Shown: in pieces, positions 18,925 through 27,424 of the stretch
Layout: the number at the start of each line of letters is the position of its first letter
Position numbering within the stretch: position 1 is the first letter of the stretch
The notes under the pieces: model-generated
Told to the model about the DNA's origin: nothing
The model's database searches: none
What the model saw: only the letters and a program-made list of their open reading frames with translations
Origin: Fidelibacterota bacterium
GTDB lineage: Bacteria > Fidelibacterota > UBA2242
Direction: 5' to 3'
Assembly (NCBI GenBank): GCA_030603165.1
Contig: JAUVYH010000004.1
Coordinates: 1 to 45,320, forward strand
Length of the DNA: 45,320 bases
Position numbers and translations under genes: made by a program

Positions 18925-20333
18925 AACTGGTCTTTATGTGATTCGAGATACAATTTAGCAGCATCGTAGGTATTGGGAATTTCACCGGAGAGAATCGCTT
19001 CTTCAATGGCATTTTTTATATGACCGACCGAGGGGCCCGGTTCCAGGTTGCAGAGTTTCATAATTTCATCACCGCGAACCGGAGACTGGAACGCCCGTAA
19101 ACGGTCCTTTTCCCCAACTTCGGTGATCTTGTCCACGACACGGTCGAAATTAGCCGTGTATTCGGCAACTTTCCGGGGATTTTTAGAGGTGATATCCGCC
19201 CGGCAGAGGATAATCAAATCTTCGATGTGCTCTCCGGTATCGACACATAGGCGACGCACAGCGCTGTCGGTAACGCCTTCTTCGGCAATAGCAATCGGGC
19301 GTAGATGCAAACGGGTCATTTTTTCGGCGTAATCCATTACTTTATTTGACATCTTCAAACGTCGGGCAAGACGTCTGACCATTCTGGCGCCCAACTCTTC
19401 GTGTCCGTAAAACGTCCAGCCCTTACCATCAATATATTTTTTGGTCTTGGGTTTGGCGATGTCATGAACAAGAGCGGTGAAACGCATCTCAAATTTATTA
19501 GTCACTTCGGCGATATTGTCCAGAACCTGGAGTGAATGGTTGAAAACATCTTTGTGATGATAACCGTTTTTCTGATCCATCCCATCGAGATTGGCAATTT
19601 CCGGCAGGATAATTTCCAGTAATCCTGAATCTTTCATCAGGTAAAATGCCCGCGATGGTTTATGCGGTACTTTCAGAATTTTAGTCAGTTCCTCGGTAAT
19701 ACGTTCTTGGGAGATGATTTCCATGCGGTCTTTTACTTTTCCGATAGCGCGAAAGGTTTCATCTTCAATTTTAAATCCCAGCTGTGTGGAAAAGCGAATT
19801 GCCCTCAGCATTCGAAGAGGGTCTTCTGAAAATGTTACCACAGGATCAAGTGGTGTGCGAATAATTCCGGCATCGAGGTCATGTAGTCCCTGAAAGTGAT
19901 CGGACAGTTCGTACATCGATTCCTCGTTCAGAGACATTGCCATAGCATTTACCGTAAAATCCCGACGGGCAAGGTCTTCATAGAGAGTGCCCTGTGAAAC
20001 ACTGGGTTTACGTGAGTTGTTCAGATATTGTTCGGATCGGGCAGTAGCAACCTCGATTATTATATCGTGGTAGGGAACCATTGCCGTTTCGAAACGGGGG
20101 TACTCCAATACTTTTTTCAGCCGGAAAGAGTACGCAATTGCCCTGGCGAATTCAATACCATTACCGATAACCGTAATGTCGATATCTTTAGTTTTGTGAC
20201 CCAGAATTCGGTCACGAATCGCGCCGCCGACCAGATAAACGCGCACATTCCCCCGATCTGCAATTTTGGCAATGCGCGACAGAATTTTAGTAATTGGATC
20301 ATCGGGGGGAAAAAGTAGTTCTAAAAATGCCAT
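18909..20333 (-). CDS. cca: CCA tRNA nucleotidyltransferase / poly(A) polymerase family
   Basis: A nucleotidyltransferase of the class II CCA-adding/poly(A) polymerase superfamily with a C-terminal HD domain. The head has YLVGGAIRDRILG, the catalytic pair in KDIDITV and RRDFTVNAMA. The HD part has GYHHKDVFNHSLQV and ALVHDIAKPKT. Expected role: adding or repairing the 3' CCA of tRNAs. About 474 residues. A TTG at 20345 could extend it, but ATG 20333 follows GAGAAGG closely and is the more likely start. CCA addition versus polyadenylation cannot be separated by eye. Confidence 0.88.
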   Translation of the reverse strand: MAFLELLFPPDDPITKILSRIAKIADRGNVRVYLVGGAIRDRILGHKTKDIDITVIGNGIEFARAIAYSFRLKKVLEYPRFETAMVPYHDIIIEVATARSEQYLNNSRKPSVSQGTLYEDLARRDFTVNAMAMSLNEESMYELSDHFQGLHDLDAGIIRTPLDPVVTFSEDPLRMLRAIRFSTQLGFKIEDETFRAIGKVKDRMEIISQERITEELTKILKVPHKPSRAFYLMKDSGLLEIILPEIANLDGMDQKNGYHHKDVFNHSLQVLDNIAEVTNKFEMRFTALVHDIAKPKTKKYIDGKGWTFYGHEELGARMVRRLARRLKMSNKVMDYAEKMTRLHLRPIAIAEEGVTDSAVRRLCVDTGEHIEDLIILCRADITSKNPRKVAEYTANFDRVVDKITEVGEKDRLRAFQSPVRGDEIMKLCNLEPGPSVGHIKNAIEEAILSGEIPNTYDAAKLYLESHKDQLLSEI

Positions 20334-20361
20334 TCCTTCTCTCAAATTTACCGAGGGAATT

Positions 20362-20440
20362 TAGGCAAGCGAGGGATTAATTGCAAAATAAGACGGTCTT
20401 TTTCGTTCCCAAATTCAATTTGGGAACGAGGGTGTAAAAA
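20362..20440 (+). repeat. Direct repeat, left copy, flanking the XRE-ImmA-PIN block
   Basis: Contains ATTAATTGCAAA (20376-20387), GGTCTT (20395-20400) and a 36-base block at 20404-20439, all collinear with the right copy at 22213-22296. The 36-base blocks agree at 32 positions. In this copy CGTTCCCAAATT and its complement form a perfect 12-bp inverted repeat around one base (20404-20428), followed by GAGGGTGTAAAA. Confidence 0.8.
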
Positions 20441-20461
20441 ATCTGACAATTTCCGGAAGAT

Positions 20462-20989
20462 TTATTCCTTTTTCTGTAGATATTTCTGGATTGAATAACA
20501 AGGTAAATGACTTCCTTTGTCTCTAACTACCCGTATAAAGTCATTACATTCTTCTTCGCTCATAATGCCTTTTTTCCATGCTTCAACAAGAACATCCATT
20601 GTTGTAATATAGGTAATCCCATTTTCCAAGCAGTATTTTTTTATATCTTTCAAATTACTACCGGCAATAATATATTTTTTGTGTTTAGCGACTGCTAAGC
20701 AGGCAGATTCTCCCTCGCCTTTTCCTAATTCGTCGGTTAAATAAGAATACTCTTTTATAATCTCGATATCGTCTGGAAAAGTTATCAATTTAATGTCGGT
20801 TCTATTTGTCAGATTCTCGATATATTTTTTCATACTATGGTATCTCAATAATTCCTTTTCGACAATATCTAACAATAATAGTCTATGGTGATAAATCTTT
20901 GGAAGGTATAAAATCTTATCTGCTTTTATAAAGTGAATGATTACATCAGCGTCTAAAAGTATTTTTGGGTACTCAGATTTCTTTATCAT
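20462..20989 (-). CDS. PIN-like protein of the three-gene XRE-ImmA module
   Basis: A 175-residue protein with PIN-domain features: D13/D15 in ILLDADVIIHF, E44 in LLDIVEKEL and a Glu pair in GKGEGESACLAVAKH (E92, E94), the DUF3368-like arrangement. The last acidic position is unusual, since IAGSNLKDI has Ser-Asn where TxDxxF is typical; D115 may compensate. A metal-dependent RNase effector is inferred. A C-terminal helical extension (about 130-175) is longer than in minimal VapC toxins. The start overlaps the zinc-peptidase gene by 17 bases. It is the last gene of the unit. Confidence 0.65.
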   Translation of the reverse strand: MIKKSEYPKILLDADVIIHFIKADKILYLPKIYHHRLLLLDIVEKELLRYHSMKKYIENLTNRTDIKLITFPDDIEIIKEYSYLTDELGKGEGESACLAVAKHKKYIIAGSNLKDIKKYCLENGITYITTMDVLVEAWKKGIMSEEECNDFIRVVRDKGSHLPCYSIQKYLQKKE

Positions 20990-21719
20990 AAGAATTATTT
21001 TCGTCTATGTTGACATCAATACCAATGTCTTTCATTAAACTCATGAAATCTGATTCTGAGATAATCTCTGCGTCATATAAAAATTTTGCCTTTCTACCGT
21101 AATTTCCTATAACCAAATCGTGATTACCGCCCCTATATAACGTTATGTCGTAACCAAACATCTGTGCTGTCTTGCTAATATTTTGCTTAAATGATTCTAA
21201 CTTCTTATTATCAATCAGCCCCATTTCATTTAGTCGGATTAACAAGGCTGCTCTTGAACAAGAATAATAATGTTCAATATCTAAAATAGATACAATCGAA
21301 ATCTTATTCTTTTGCAGTTCATCATTAGGAATTCTTTCTAAAATACCTTCCTCGGGTATTAAAGTATATGCGGCAAATAAATCTGCATAATATTCAGACA
21401 AATTCTTTCTATTGAAAATACCAGTCTTACAAACCATGTGTTTGAAATCCGGCTGAATACACAAGTGATACAACTCATGCAAAATAGTGAAATGCTGACG
21501 CCCTAATGAATGGTTTGAATTTACTAAAATAAATTTATAGTCCTCATCGAGTTTAATAGCCATGCCGGAAATTGACGATTTGATTGGTTTAAAAACAGTG
21601 AGGACTTGTAAAGATTGAAGAAGGCTTTTGACCCTTATAGGATCTGAAGATCCAATATCATGTTTTCTCCTGAACTCAGAAGCAAGTTTTTTTAACCTAT
21701 AATTGAATTTGTTGAGCAT
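20973..21719 (-). CDS. ImmA/IrrE-family zinc metallopeptidase
   Basis: A 248-residue protein of the COG2856 (ImmA/IrrE) family. The zinc motif HELYH is at 81-85 and E109 in SEYYADLFAAYTLIP is the likely third ligand. Such peptidases cut a partner XRE repressor in response to a signal and so derepress its operon; ICEBs1 ImmA/ImmR is the known model. The C-terminal part (about 130-248) holds a helical segment and a small domain of unknown role (YDITLYRGGNHDLVIGNYG). The gene overlaps the XRE gene by 23 bases and the PIN-like gene by 17 bases. Confidence 0.88.
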   Translation of the reverse strand: MLNKFNYRLKKLASEFRRKHDIGSSDPIRVKSLLQSLQVLTVFKPIKSSISGMAIKLDEDYKFILVNSNHSLGRQHFTILHELYHLCIQPDFKHMVCKTGIFNRKNLSEYYADLFAAYTLIPEEGILERIPNDELQKNKISIVSILDIEHYYSCSRAALLIRLNEMGLIDNKKLESFKQNISKTAQMFGYDITLYRGGNHDLVIGNYGRKAKFLYDAEIISESDFMSLMKDIGIDVNIDENNSYDKEI

Positions 21720-22059
21720 GCATTTTTTCTAATTTAACTAATCTAATATAGTTCTTGACAATTTTCCTGAATTCTGAGATTATCTCCAGGTCTTCATTTT
21801 CAAACTCATCAGCCCGAAAGGCAAACGCTATATTTATCATCCTATTTGTCAGGTCTTCTGAAAGTAAATCCTGCAAAGTAACTCCAAAAAGATTGGATAA
21901 CTTTTTTAAGTGTGCTAATGGCACATTCCGAGCGCCTGTCTCGTAGTAACTAATATTTTCTCTTTTAATACCTAAAAATCCAGCCAGGTCTTCTTGCTGC
22001 AAGCCTAATTTTTCTCTAAAGGCACGAATATTTTTGCCTAAAATCACCTGAGTGTCCAT
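21697..22059 (-). CDS. XRE-family transcriptional regulator
   Basis: A 120-residue regulator with an N-terminal HTH_3 domain (about 8-62; NIRAFREKLGLQQEDLAGFLGI and KRENISYYETGARNVP) and a helical C-terminal tail that could be the site cut by the ImmA-like peptidase encoded next. It probably represses its own operon: an inverted repeat brackets the predicted promoter upstream. GGAGG lies only one base before ATG 22059, an unusually short spacing; a GTG at codon 5 is an alternative start but has a long spacing of 13. Confidence 0.9.
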   Translation of the reverse strand: MDTQVILGKNIRAFREKLGLQQEDLAGFLGIKRENISYYETGARNVPLAHLKKLSNLFGVTLQDLLSEDLTNRMINIAFAFRADEFENEDLEIISEFRKIVKNYIRLVKLEKMHAQQIQL

Positions 22060-22101
22060 ACCTCCCTCAACTTATTTTATGTACTCTTAGTATATTCATC
22101 T

Positions 22102-22146
22102 GTTACAAATATAAGCGCTATAATTTAAATATGCAATAAATGTAAC
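22102..22146 (-). promoter_or_regulatory. Promoter framed by a GTTACA/TGTAAC inverted repeat
   Basis: On the minus strand TTGCAT (22131-22136) and TATATT (22108-22113) are 17 bases apart, a good -35/-10 pair. The -10 also reads TATATTTG, matching the TAnnTTTG element known from Bacteroidota promoters. GTTACA (22102-22107) and TGTAAC (22141-22146) are inverted copies that sit exactly outside the two promoter elements. The likely binder is the XRE protein it drives; this is an inference. Confidence 0.5.
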
Positions 22147-22212
22147 ACGGAAATAAGTAAATCTCACTTTGTTTATATTTAAATATACGATCTTTAATGA
22201 ACTACTCCGAAG

Positions 22213-22296
22213 CAAGCTTCGAGGAAATTAATTGCAAAGGGGGAAGTTGGTCTTACCCTCGTTCACAGATTGAATTTGGGGACGAGGGTGTAAAAC
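22213..22296 (+). repeat. Direct repeat, right copy, flanking the XRE-ImmA-PIN block
   Basis: Same orientation as the left copy: GCAAGC, then ATTAATTGCAAA (22227-22238), GGTCTT (22249-22254) and the 36-base block at 22260-22295 ending GAGGGTGTAAAA. Four of the 36 bases differ from the left copy, and three of the changes break its perfect inverted repeat. A CGAAGC-AA-GCTTCG palindrome lies at its left edge (22208-22221). Confidence 0.8.
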
Positions 22297-22446
22297 ATAC
22301 TTCAAGCGAAGTCACGGGATCTCCACTGGGAGAAATGGGTTTGTTTGGATCGACAGTTTAATTTTACAGGGTTAAGTACTCAAGGGGAGACTTTTCTTAA
22401 ACCTTCCGGATTTTGTACACCTGGAGTGCTTTTCAAATATTAATAT

Positions 22447-22485
22447 CGTAAATAGTACTTTACGGTTTCGGTTATATTTCGTAAA
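22447..22485 (+). promoter_or_regulatory. CGTAAA motif cluster ahead of the AAA ATPase
   Basis: CGTAAA occurs at 22447-22452, inverted as TTTACG at 22459-22464, and again direct at 22480-22485, all within 65 bases of the ATPase start codon. The spacing suggests a possible operator, but no partner regulator is known. Confidence 0.3.
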
Positions 22486-22511
22486 CTACACTTAACGATA
22501 AGGAGAGCGCT

Positions 22512-23708
22512 ATGCTTACTGAATTTTATGAAATCCAAAACATTATCGCTTCGGAAACACCTGTTAAGGCGGAACGATATCTAATGAGCAAAATAGAATT
22601 TGATGAACGTCTTATAGGCATAATCGGTCCAAGGGGAACCGGTAAAACCACTTTAATTTTTCAGCATTATGTCAGGCATTATGGTGATCCGTCAAAATTT
22701 TTATATATATCCGGCGATAATATAAGAGTACTTTCTTCCGGTCTCTTCAATATTGCGAAAGAGCATGTTCAGTATGGAGGGAAAGTTCTTTGTGTTGATG
22801 AAGTGCATCGTTATCCCAATTGGGCTCAGGAGATTAAGAATATCTATGATTCATTCCCAAAACTTAAAATAATAATATCAGGGAGTTCGTCATTACATAT
22901 TCGAAAATTATCCGTCGATTTGTCCCGAAGATTGGTTTTCTATCATTTACATGAATTATCATTTCGGGAATATTTGAATTTTCAATATAGCATAAATTTC
23001 CCGGTTTATTCTATTGCAGATATTACGCACAATCACGTTAAAATTGCGGCGGAGATTGGTGGCAAAATTAGGGTATTGAAATTTTTTAAAGAATATCTGG
23101 AGTACGGCAATTTTCCATTTATTCTTGAGGGTAAACCAAGTTACAAACTGAAAATTATACGGATTATTGATAAGGTGCTATATGAAGACCTGCCGGCAGT
23201 TCATCCGATTAAATATTCGGGGCTCCTGAATTTAAAAAGGCTTTTAAATATTATTGCTACCTCGAAGCCGTTCCAGGTCAATATCGAAGAAATGAGCAGA
23301 AATCTGGGAATTTCCAAAGAGTTTTTATATCGGTATCTTGAATATCTCTGCAACGCATATTTGATACAAATGGTCTGGTATCGACAACGCGGTAATGCAT
23401 ATCGTAGAAAGCCGGCAAAATTATATTTCCACAACCCGAATTTCTTATCGGCACTCCATCTATCTGAAAGTCTTGAAAACTATATTGGAACAATTCGGGA
23501 AAGTTTCTTTGCACATCAGATTATTCAATCCAATTCAATCTATGTATCTAAAATTGCCGATTTCGAGATTGAGGATCAAATTCACTTTGAGGTTGGCGGA
23601 AAGTCAAAAATATGTCGTAATGAAAAAAAACTATTTTACGCCATTGATGGTATTGAAATAGGTTCCGGAAATAAAATCCCGCTGTATTTATTTGGTTTTC
23701 TTTATTAA
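22512..23708 (+). CDS. AAA ATPase with DUF4143-type C-terminal domain
   Basis: A 398-residue protein of the COG1373 type: an AAA_14 ATPase domain followed by DUF4143. Walker A GPRGTGKT is at 39-46, Walker B VLCVDEVH at 92-99, and a sensor-like ISGSSS follows. The C-terminal region (about 200-398) contains a winged-helix-like part (IEEMSRNLGISKEFLYRYLEYL) and ends with HFEVGGKSK, a restriction-nuclease-like E-x(n)-K pattern. The family is widespread and of unknown function, often in accessory regions. RBS AAGGAG lies about 6 bases before ATG 22512. A palindromic terminator follows. Confidence 0.88.
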   Translation: MLTEFYEIQNIIASETPVKAERYLMSKIEFDERLIGIIGPRGTGKTTLIFQHYVRHYGDPSKFLYISGDNIRVLSSGLFNIAKEHVQYGGKVLCVDEVHRYPNWAQEIKNIYDSFPKLKIIISGSSSLHIRKLSVDLSRRLVFYHLHELSFREYLNFQYSINFPVYSIADITHNHVKIAAEIGGKIRVLKFFKEYLEYGNFPFILEGKPSYKLKIIRIIDKVLYEDLPAVHPIKYSGLLNLKRLLNIIATSKPFQVNIEEMSRNLGISKEFLYRYLEYLCNAYLIQMVWYRQRGNAYRRKPAKLYFHNPNFLSALHLSESLENYIGTIRESFFAHQIIQSNSIYVSKIADFEIEDQIHFEVGGKSKICRNEKKLFYAIDGIEIGSGNKIPLYLFGFLY

Positions 23709-23777
23709 TCTTAAATCCTTTTAGTATTCGCTACGCTCAACAGAAAATGGGTTTCTTATAAGGCTCGCAAATGTGTT

Positions 23778-23796
23778 AAACCTGTCAGGTTTTTTT
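23778..23796 (+). terminator. AAACCTGTCAGGTTT palindrome with T-run
   Basis: AAACCTG-T-CAGGTTT (23778-23792) is a perfect 7-bp stem around one base, with four more T residues on the plus strand. It lies 70 bases after the ATPase stop and just before the stop of the convergent subtilase gene. The loop is very small, but the same palindrome is reused at the end of lipA, pointing to a repeat family that serves as terminators. Confidence 0.55.
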
Positions 23797-26700
23797 ACCG
23801 CAATAATAACAATTTCTTTGTTTTTGCAAATATCCTATCCCTTGATTTTGCTACAATCCTATAAAAGTACATTCCGCTGGGAACAGTATTTCCTGACCTG
23901 TCTTTAGCGTCCCAGATAACTTTATAATGTTTTGCCTCCTGTTTTTCACTTACTAATGTTACTACTTCTTTTCCGAGAAGATCATATATCCTTATTTCTA
24001 CATTACTCTGAGTTGGTATGCTATAAGTAATAGTTGTAGTTGGATTAAATGGATTTGGGTAATTTTGTGCAAGAAAATAATCCTTTGGGATTTTCAAATC
24101 TTCATCATCTGACCCAAGACCTTCCATAGGTGTAGCGCTCGCCGATTTGGAAAAATAACTTTCATTAAAATCCGTGCTTATAGCAGTATACATATAAAAG
24201 TAAGTGACGCCGTTCTCTGCTTCGTAATCTGTATATGTAGTATCTGTAATCATAGAGGTATTTATTAAAATAGTATCAGAGAAAGTTGTGTCAGTAAGTT
24301 GGTAATATCTATACATATTATAGCCCATTAAATCAACCATTTCTGGCTTTGTCCATTCTAAATGAACTTTATCATCTCCTGCCTGTGCAATAAAGCCAAT
24401 AGATGAAGCGCCAGCAGCATCTACTACAAAAATAAATCTCGTATCCTTTGGAATTTCCATCCCTTCACAATCCTTTGCTGTAGTTGCCCTCAGATGGTTT
24501 ATGCCATCTCCAGTCATTATATTAAAGACATAATTCCCTTGCCAATGTATGCTGTCAATCCAATCGCCCTCAATTATATGCTGTGTGTATGGCTCGCATA
24601 CTCCAAAAGTAACATAAGGTTGAATGCTTATATCCATTGGTTTACTGAAAATAAGGGTAAATGTATCAATCTCGCATCCAATAGGTGATGGTGGATTGAA
24701 TTCAACCTTATAAAGAAAACCGGGGGCATCTACGATTGGCGTAGTTTCAAACGGTTGATAAATGACCTTTCCGAGGTCGAAGTCATCGAAGTAATCCCAA
24801 ATCCAGGTATCAATTGAGTCAGTATTTGTAGTACCCCAGTAGTTGTTTTGGGCATAAATGTCAGTACAACTTAACTTCTGAAATTCAAATTGGGAACTAC
24901 TCTGAATATTATTAATTATGTTGTTACTATCAAGTATTCCTACTGTATAATAAGATGAAATACCACCTTCATTGCTCATTATAGTATTATTTTTAAAATA
25001 AGTATTAGAATTAACATCATATCCGAAATTAACAGCTCCAAAATAGTAACCATTATTGTGGCATATACTGTTGTTGCTAATAAATCCGTTCGTGATATTA
25101 ATCCCCCCGGAGTGATTACACCTCATAATATTTCCAATAACACTTCCACCATTTACATACATTCCTATACCGCTGAGATTGTCTTCTATAATATTTCCGA
25201 ATATTTGACCATTAAAATTATTAGCCCCTAAGCTACAATTTCTTATTAAATTGTACTCAAGCAATGTTTCAGATCTAGATATGTCTATTCCTTCGTGCGT
25301 TATATCCTGAAAAACATTTGATGTAATATAAGGAGATGCATCGTATATCAGAAGACCTGGACCACAAAGTTCAATCCTTGCATGCTTTATAATTGACCCA
25401 GATACATAATTATCATTTGTATCAAACTCTGCATCTACACTTTTATCAGTAAATCGAATACCTTCCCAATCTCCAGCTGTAGGATTTAGAGCATTGGAGG
25501 TAAAAACAATCATACTGTCCTCTGTTCCTATTGCCATAAGACAACCGTCTATTCTTAGATACCTATCAGAATCAAACTGAATCCTTGTTCCGGGTTCAAT
25601 AGTAAGTGTATCCTCTTCCTGTACAAGTGTATTTGATGTAACAACATAAAGATAATTATTGCTCCATATAGTATTTCCTGATAACACTCCTCCAACTTCA
25701 ATGCCTCTCTGAGCGGTAATATAGAACGTTCCTGTGAAAGGTCCCCCATTATCACAGGTTATCTCATAATCAAAATAAATATCAATATTATTTGGAGTAC
25801 TGCTATTGAGGCTAAACACGAAGGGACTGGTATTGTTTGTAACGTGAGCATAGGGACTGGCAGTACCAAACGTTGCGGTTGAGTCAAGAATGGTAATAAA
25901 CATTGTATCTTCGTAAGAATGAGGCTTCAGGATTGCCTTAACATTATCTGCCTGACCCCAGGTATTTTGGATTTCGAATATCATTTCTACTGTTTCACCG
26001 GCGTCTGCTATTCCATCTGAATCATCACCGGGAAGTGTGTCAATAATTGTATGAGAGTATAAACTAAGTTGCGGTTCTGCAACATCAATCAAGGAATTGT
26101 GAGCATTGAGCCTTATTCCACCTGAAATTGGATCAGAAGTATTAATAAGTTGACCGTGTATGAGTTCATTTGACCAATCTGGCGAATGGGAACGAATTAG
26201 TGCAACGGTTCCTGAAACAAAAGGAGCCGCCATTGAGGTTCCATTCCATGAGGTATAACTGTAACTATGGGGATGGAAAAGAGGAATGGTGCTGTAAATG
26301 TTCACTCCTGGAGCATAAAGGTCTGCATTGAGTCCGATATTTGAGAACAAGGCTACTCCTTCGTACCATGTCTGAGTTTGTCGGTTGTAAAGCACATCAG
26401 ATGCACCCACACCAACGACAAAACTATAGGCTGCCGGATAAAATGGTATTTCTGTTTTATCGTTACCTGCTGATGATACAATAACAGCAGTAGAATAAGC
26501 ATTTTCTAAAGCATCTCTCAAAGTAAAGGATTCTGCATACCCACCCAGACTTAGGTTTATGATCTTTGCTCCATTATTTGCTGCATAAGTTATACCTGCA
26601 GCGATGTCCGAATAAGAACCTTCACCATTACTCTGCAAAACCTTAACTGGCAAAACTTTACATTTCCAAGCTACACCGGCTATTCCAGTTGTATTATTTG

Positions 26701-27424
26701 TGGTTGCTGCAGCAATACCGGCGACATGTGTTCCATGACCGTTATCATCCATTGCATCATTATCATTATTCACAAAATCATAACCGGTGCTTACCATTTT
26801 ATCAGCAAGATCAGGATGCCCCCAATCTACGCCTGTATCAATAATGCCAATAATAATTGTTGAGTCGCCTGATTCTATATCCCAAGCTTCTGGAGCGTCT
26901 ATATCAGCGTCTTCCAGATGATACTGACCTATGTTGTGCAATCCCCATTGTTGAGAAAATGCTGGATCATTAGGTTCAACGCAAATTTTAGAAATATAAT
27001 TTGGTTCAGCATATTCAACGCTTGAGACTTCCTCGTATTTTTTTGAAAGCTCAACAGGGTCAATTTTATCTTTATAATTGATTTTGTATATCTTATCCAG
27101 ATTAGGTACTTCGTGAATTTTTCCGGTATAGTCTTTAAAAGTTGGTTTTGTTAAATGTGGTTTGGCGTTTTTGAATACTTTTTCCATTTTTTCAACCTGA
27201 TATGTTTGTTTGAGTTGATCAATGGCTGAAATCCCGGTTTGCTGGACACCTTTTGCCAGCGTCTGGTGTATTTGAGTTTCATCTTTGAATTTTACCAGTA
27301 TTTCACCTTTGACATACTGGGGATTATTCGGGTCTTGTTTTGGCGGGACAATTCCACCTGCAAAGGAAAATTCTGCTATAAAAATAATAATGCAAAGACA
27401 ATTAAAAATTCTTTTTACTCTCAT
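23795..27424 (-). CDS. Secreted subtilisin-like protease with sorting tail
   Basis: A 1209-residue secreted multidomain protein. It has a signal peptide (about 1-22), a propeptide-like region (about 35-145) and an S8 peptidase domain with catalytic D196 (GIIDTGVD), H230 (NGHGTHVAG) and S397 (GTSMAAP), plus N321 of the oxyanion hole. A parallel beta-helix-like region (about 600-860, many ISNN/NNTI repeats), an Ig-like part and a fibronectin-III-like part follow. The last 88 residues, from Y1122 (YPNPFNPTTTITYSIP), form a FlgD-like/type IX-style sorting tail. It probably degrades extracellular protein at the cell surface. RBS AGGAGG precedes ATG 27424. The gene is AT-rich. Confidence 0.93.
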   Translation of the reverse strand: MRVKRIFNCLCIIIFIAEFSFAGGIVPPKQDPNNPQYVKGEILVKFKDETQIHQTLAKGVQQTGISAIDQLKQTYQVEKMEKVFKNAKPHLTKPTFKDYTGKIHEVPNLDKIYKINYKDKIDPVELSKKYEEVSSVEYAEPNYISKICVEPNDPAFSQQWGLHNIGQYHLEDADIDAPEAWDIESGDSTIIIGIIDTGVDWGHPDLADKMVSTGYDFVNNDNDAMDDNGHGTHVAGIAAATTNNTTGIAGVAWKCKVLPVKVLQSNGEGSYSDIAAGITYAANNGAKIINLSLGGYAESFTLRDALENAYSTAVIVSSAGNDKTEIPFYPAAYSFVVGVGASDVLYNRQTQTWYEGVALFSNIGLNADLYAPGVNIYSTIPLFHPHSYSYTSWNGTSMAAPFVSGTVALIRSHSPDWSNELIHGQLINTSDPISGGIRLNAHNSLIDVAEPQLSLYSHTIIDTLPGDDSDGIADAGETVEMIFEIQNTWGQADNVKAILKPHSYEDTMFITILDSTATFGTASPYAHVTNNTSPFVFSLNSSTPNNIDIYFDYEITCDNGGPFTGTFYITAQRGIEVGGVLSGNTIWSNNYLYVVTSNTLVQEEDTLTIEPGTRIQFDSDRYLRIDGCLMAIGTEDSMIVFTSNALNPTAGDWEGIRFTDKSVDAEFDTNDNYVSGSIIKHARIELCGPGLLIYDASPYITSNVFQDITHEGIDISRSETLLEYNLIRNCSLGANNFNGQIFGNIIEDNLSGIGMYVNGGSVIGNIMRCNHSGGINITNGFISNNSICHNNGYYFGAVNFGYDVNSNTYFKNNTIMSNEGGISSYYTVGILDSNNIINNIQSSSQFEFQKLSCTDIYAQNNYWGTTNTDSIDTWIWDYFDDFDLGKVIYQPFETTPIVDAPGFLYKVEFNPPSPIGCEIDTFTLIFSKPMDISIQPYVTFGVCEPYTQHIIEGDWIDSIHWQGNYVFNIMTGDGINHLRATTAKDCEGMEIPKDTRFIFVVDAAGASSIGFIAQAGDDKVHLEWTKPEMVDLMGYNMYRYYQLTDTTFSDTILINTSMITDTTYTDYEAENGVTYFYMYTAISTDFNESYFSKSASATPMEGLGSDDEDLKIPKDYFLAQNYPNPFNPTTTITYSIPTQSNVEIRIYDLLGKEVVTLVSEKQEAKHYKVIWDAKDRSGNTVPSGMYFYRIVAKSRDRIFAKTKKLLLLR

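Larger units (their letters stand above)
22060..22511. other. Intergenic region between the XRE operon and the AAA ATPase
   Basis: About 450 bases carrying the divergent control regions: the XRE promoter/operator (22102-22146), the right direct repeat (22213-22296), a small hairpin ACTTC-AAGC-GAAGT (about 22300-22313), and CGTAAA motifs ahead of the ATPase gene (22447-22485). No coding region is supported. Confidence 0.6.
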
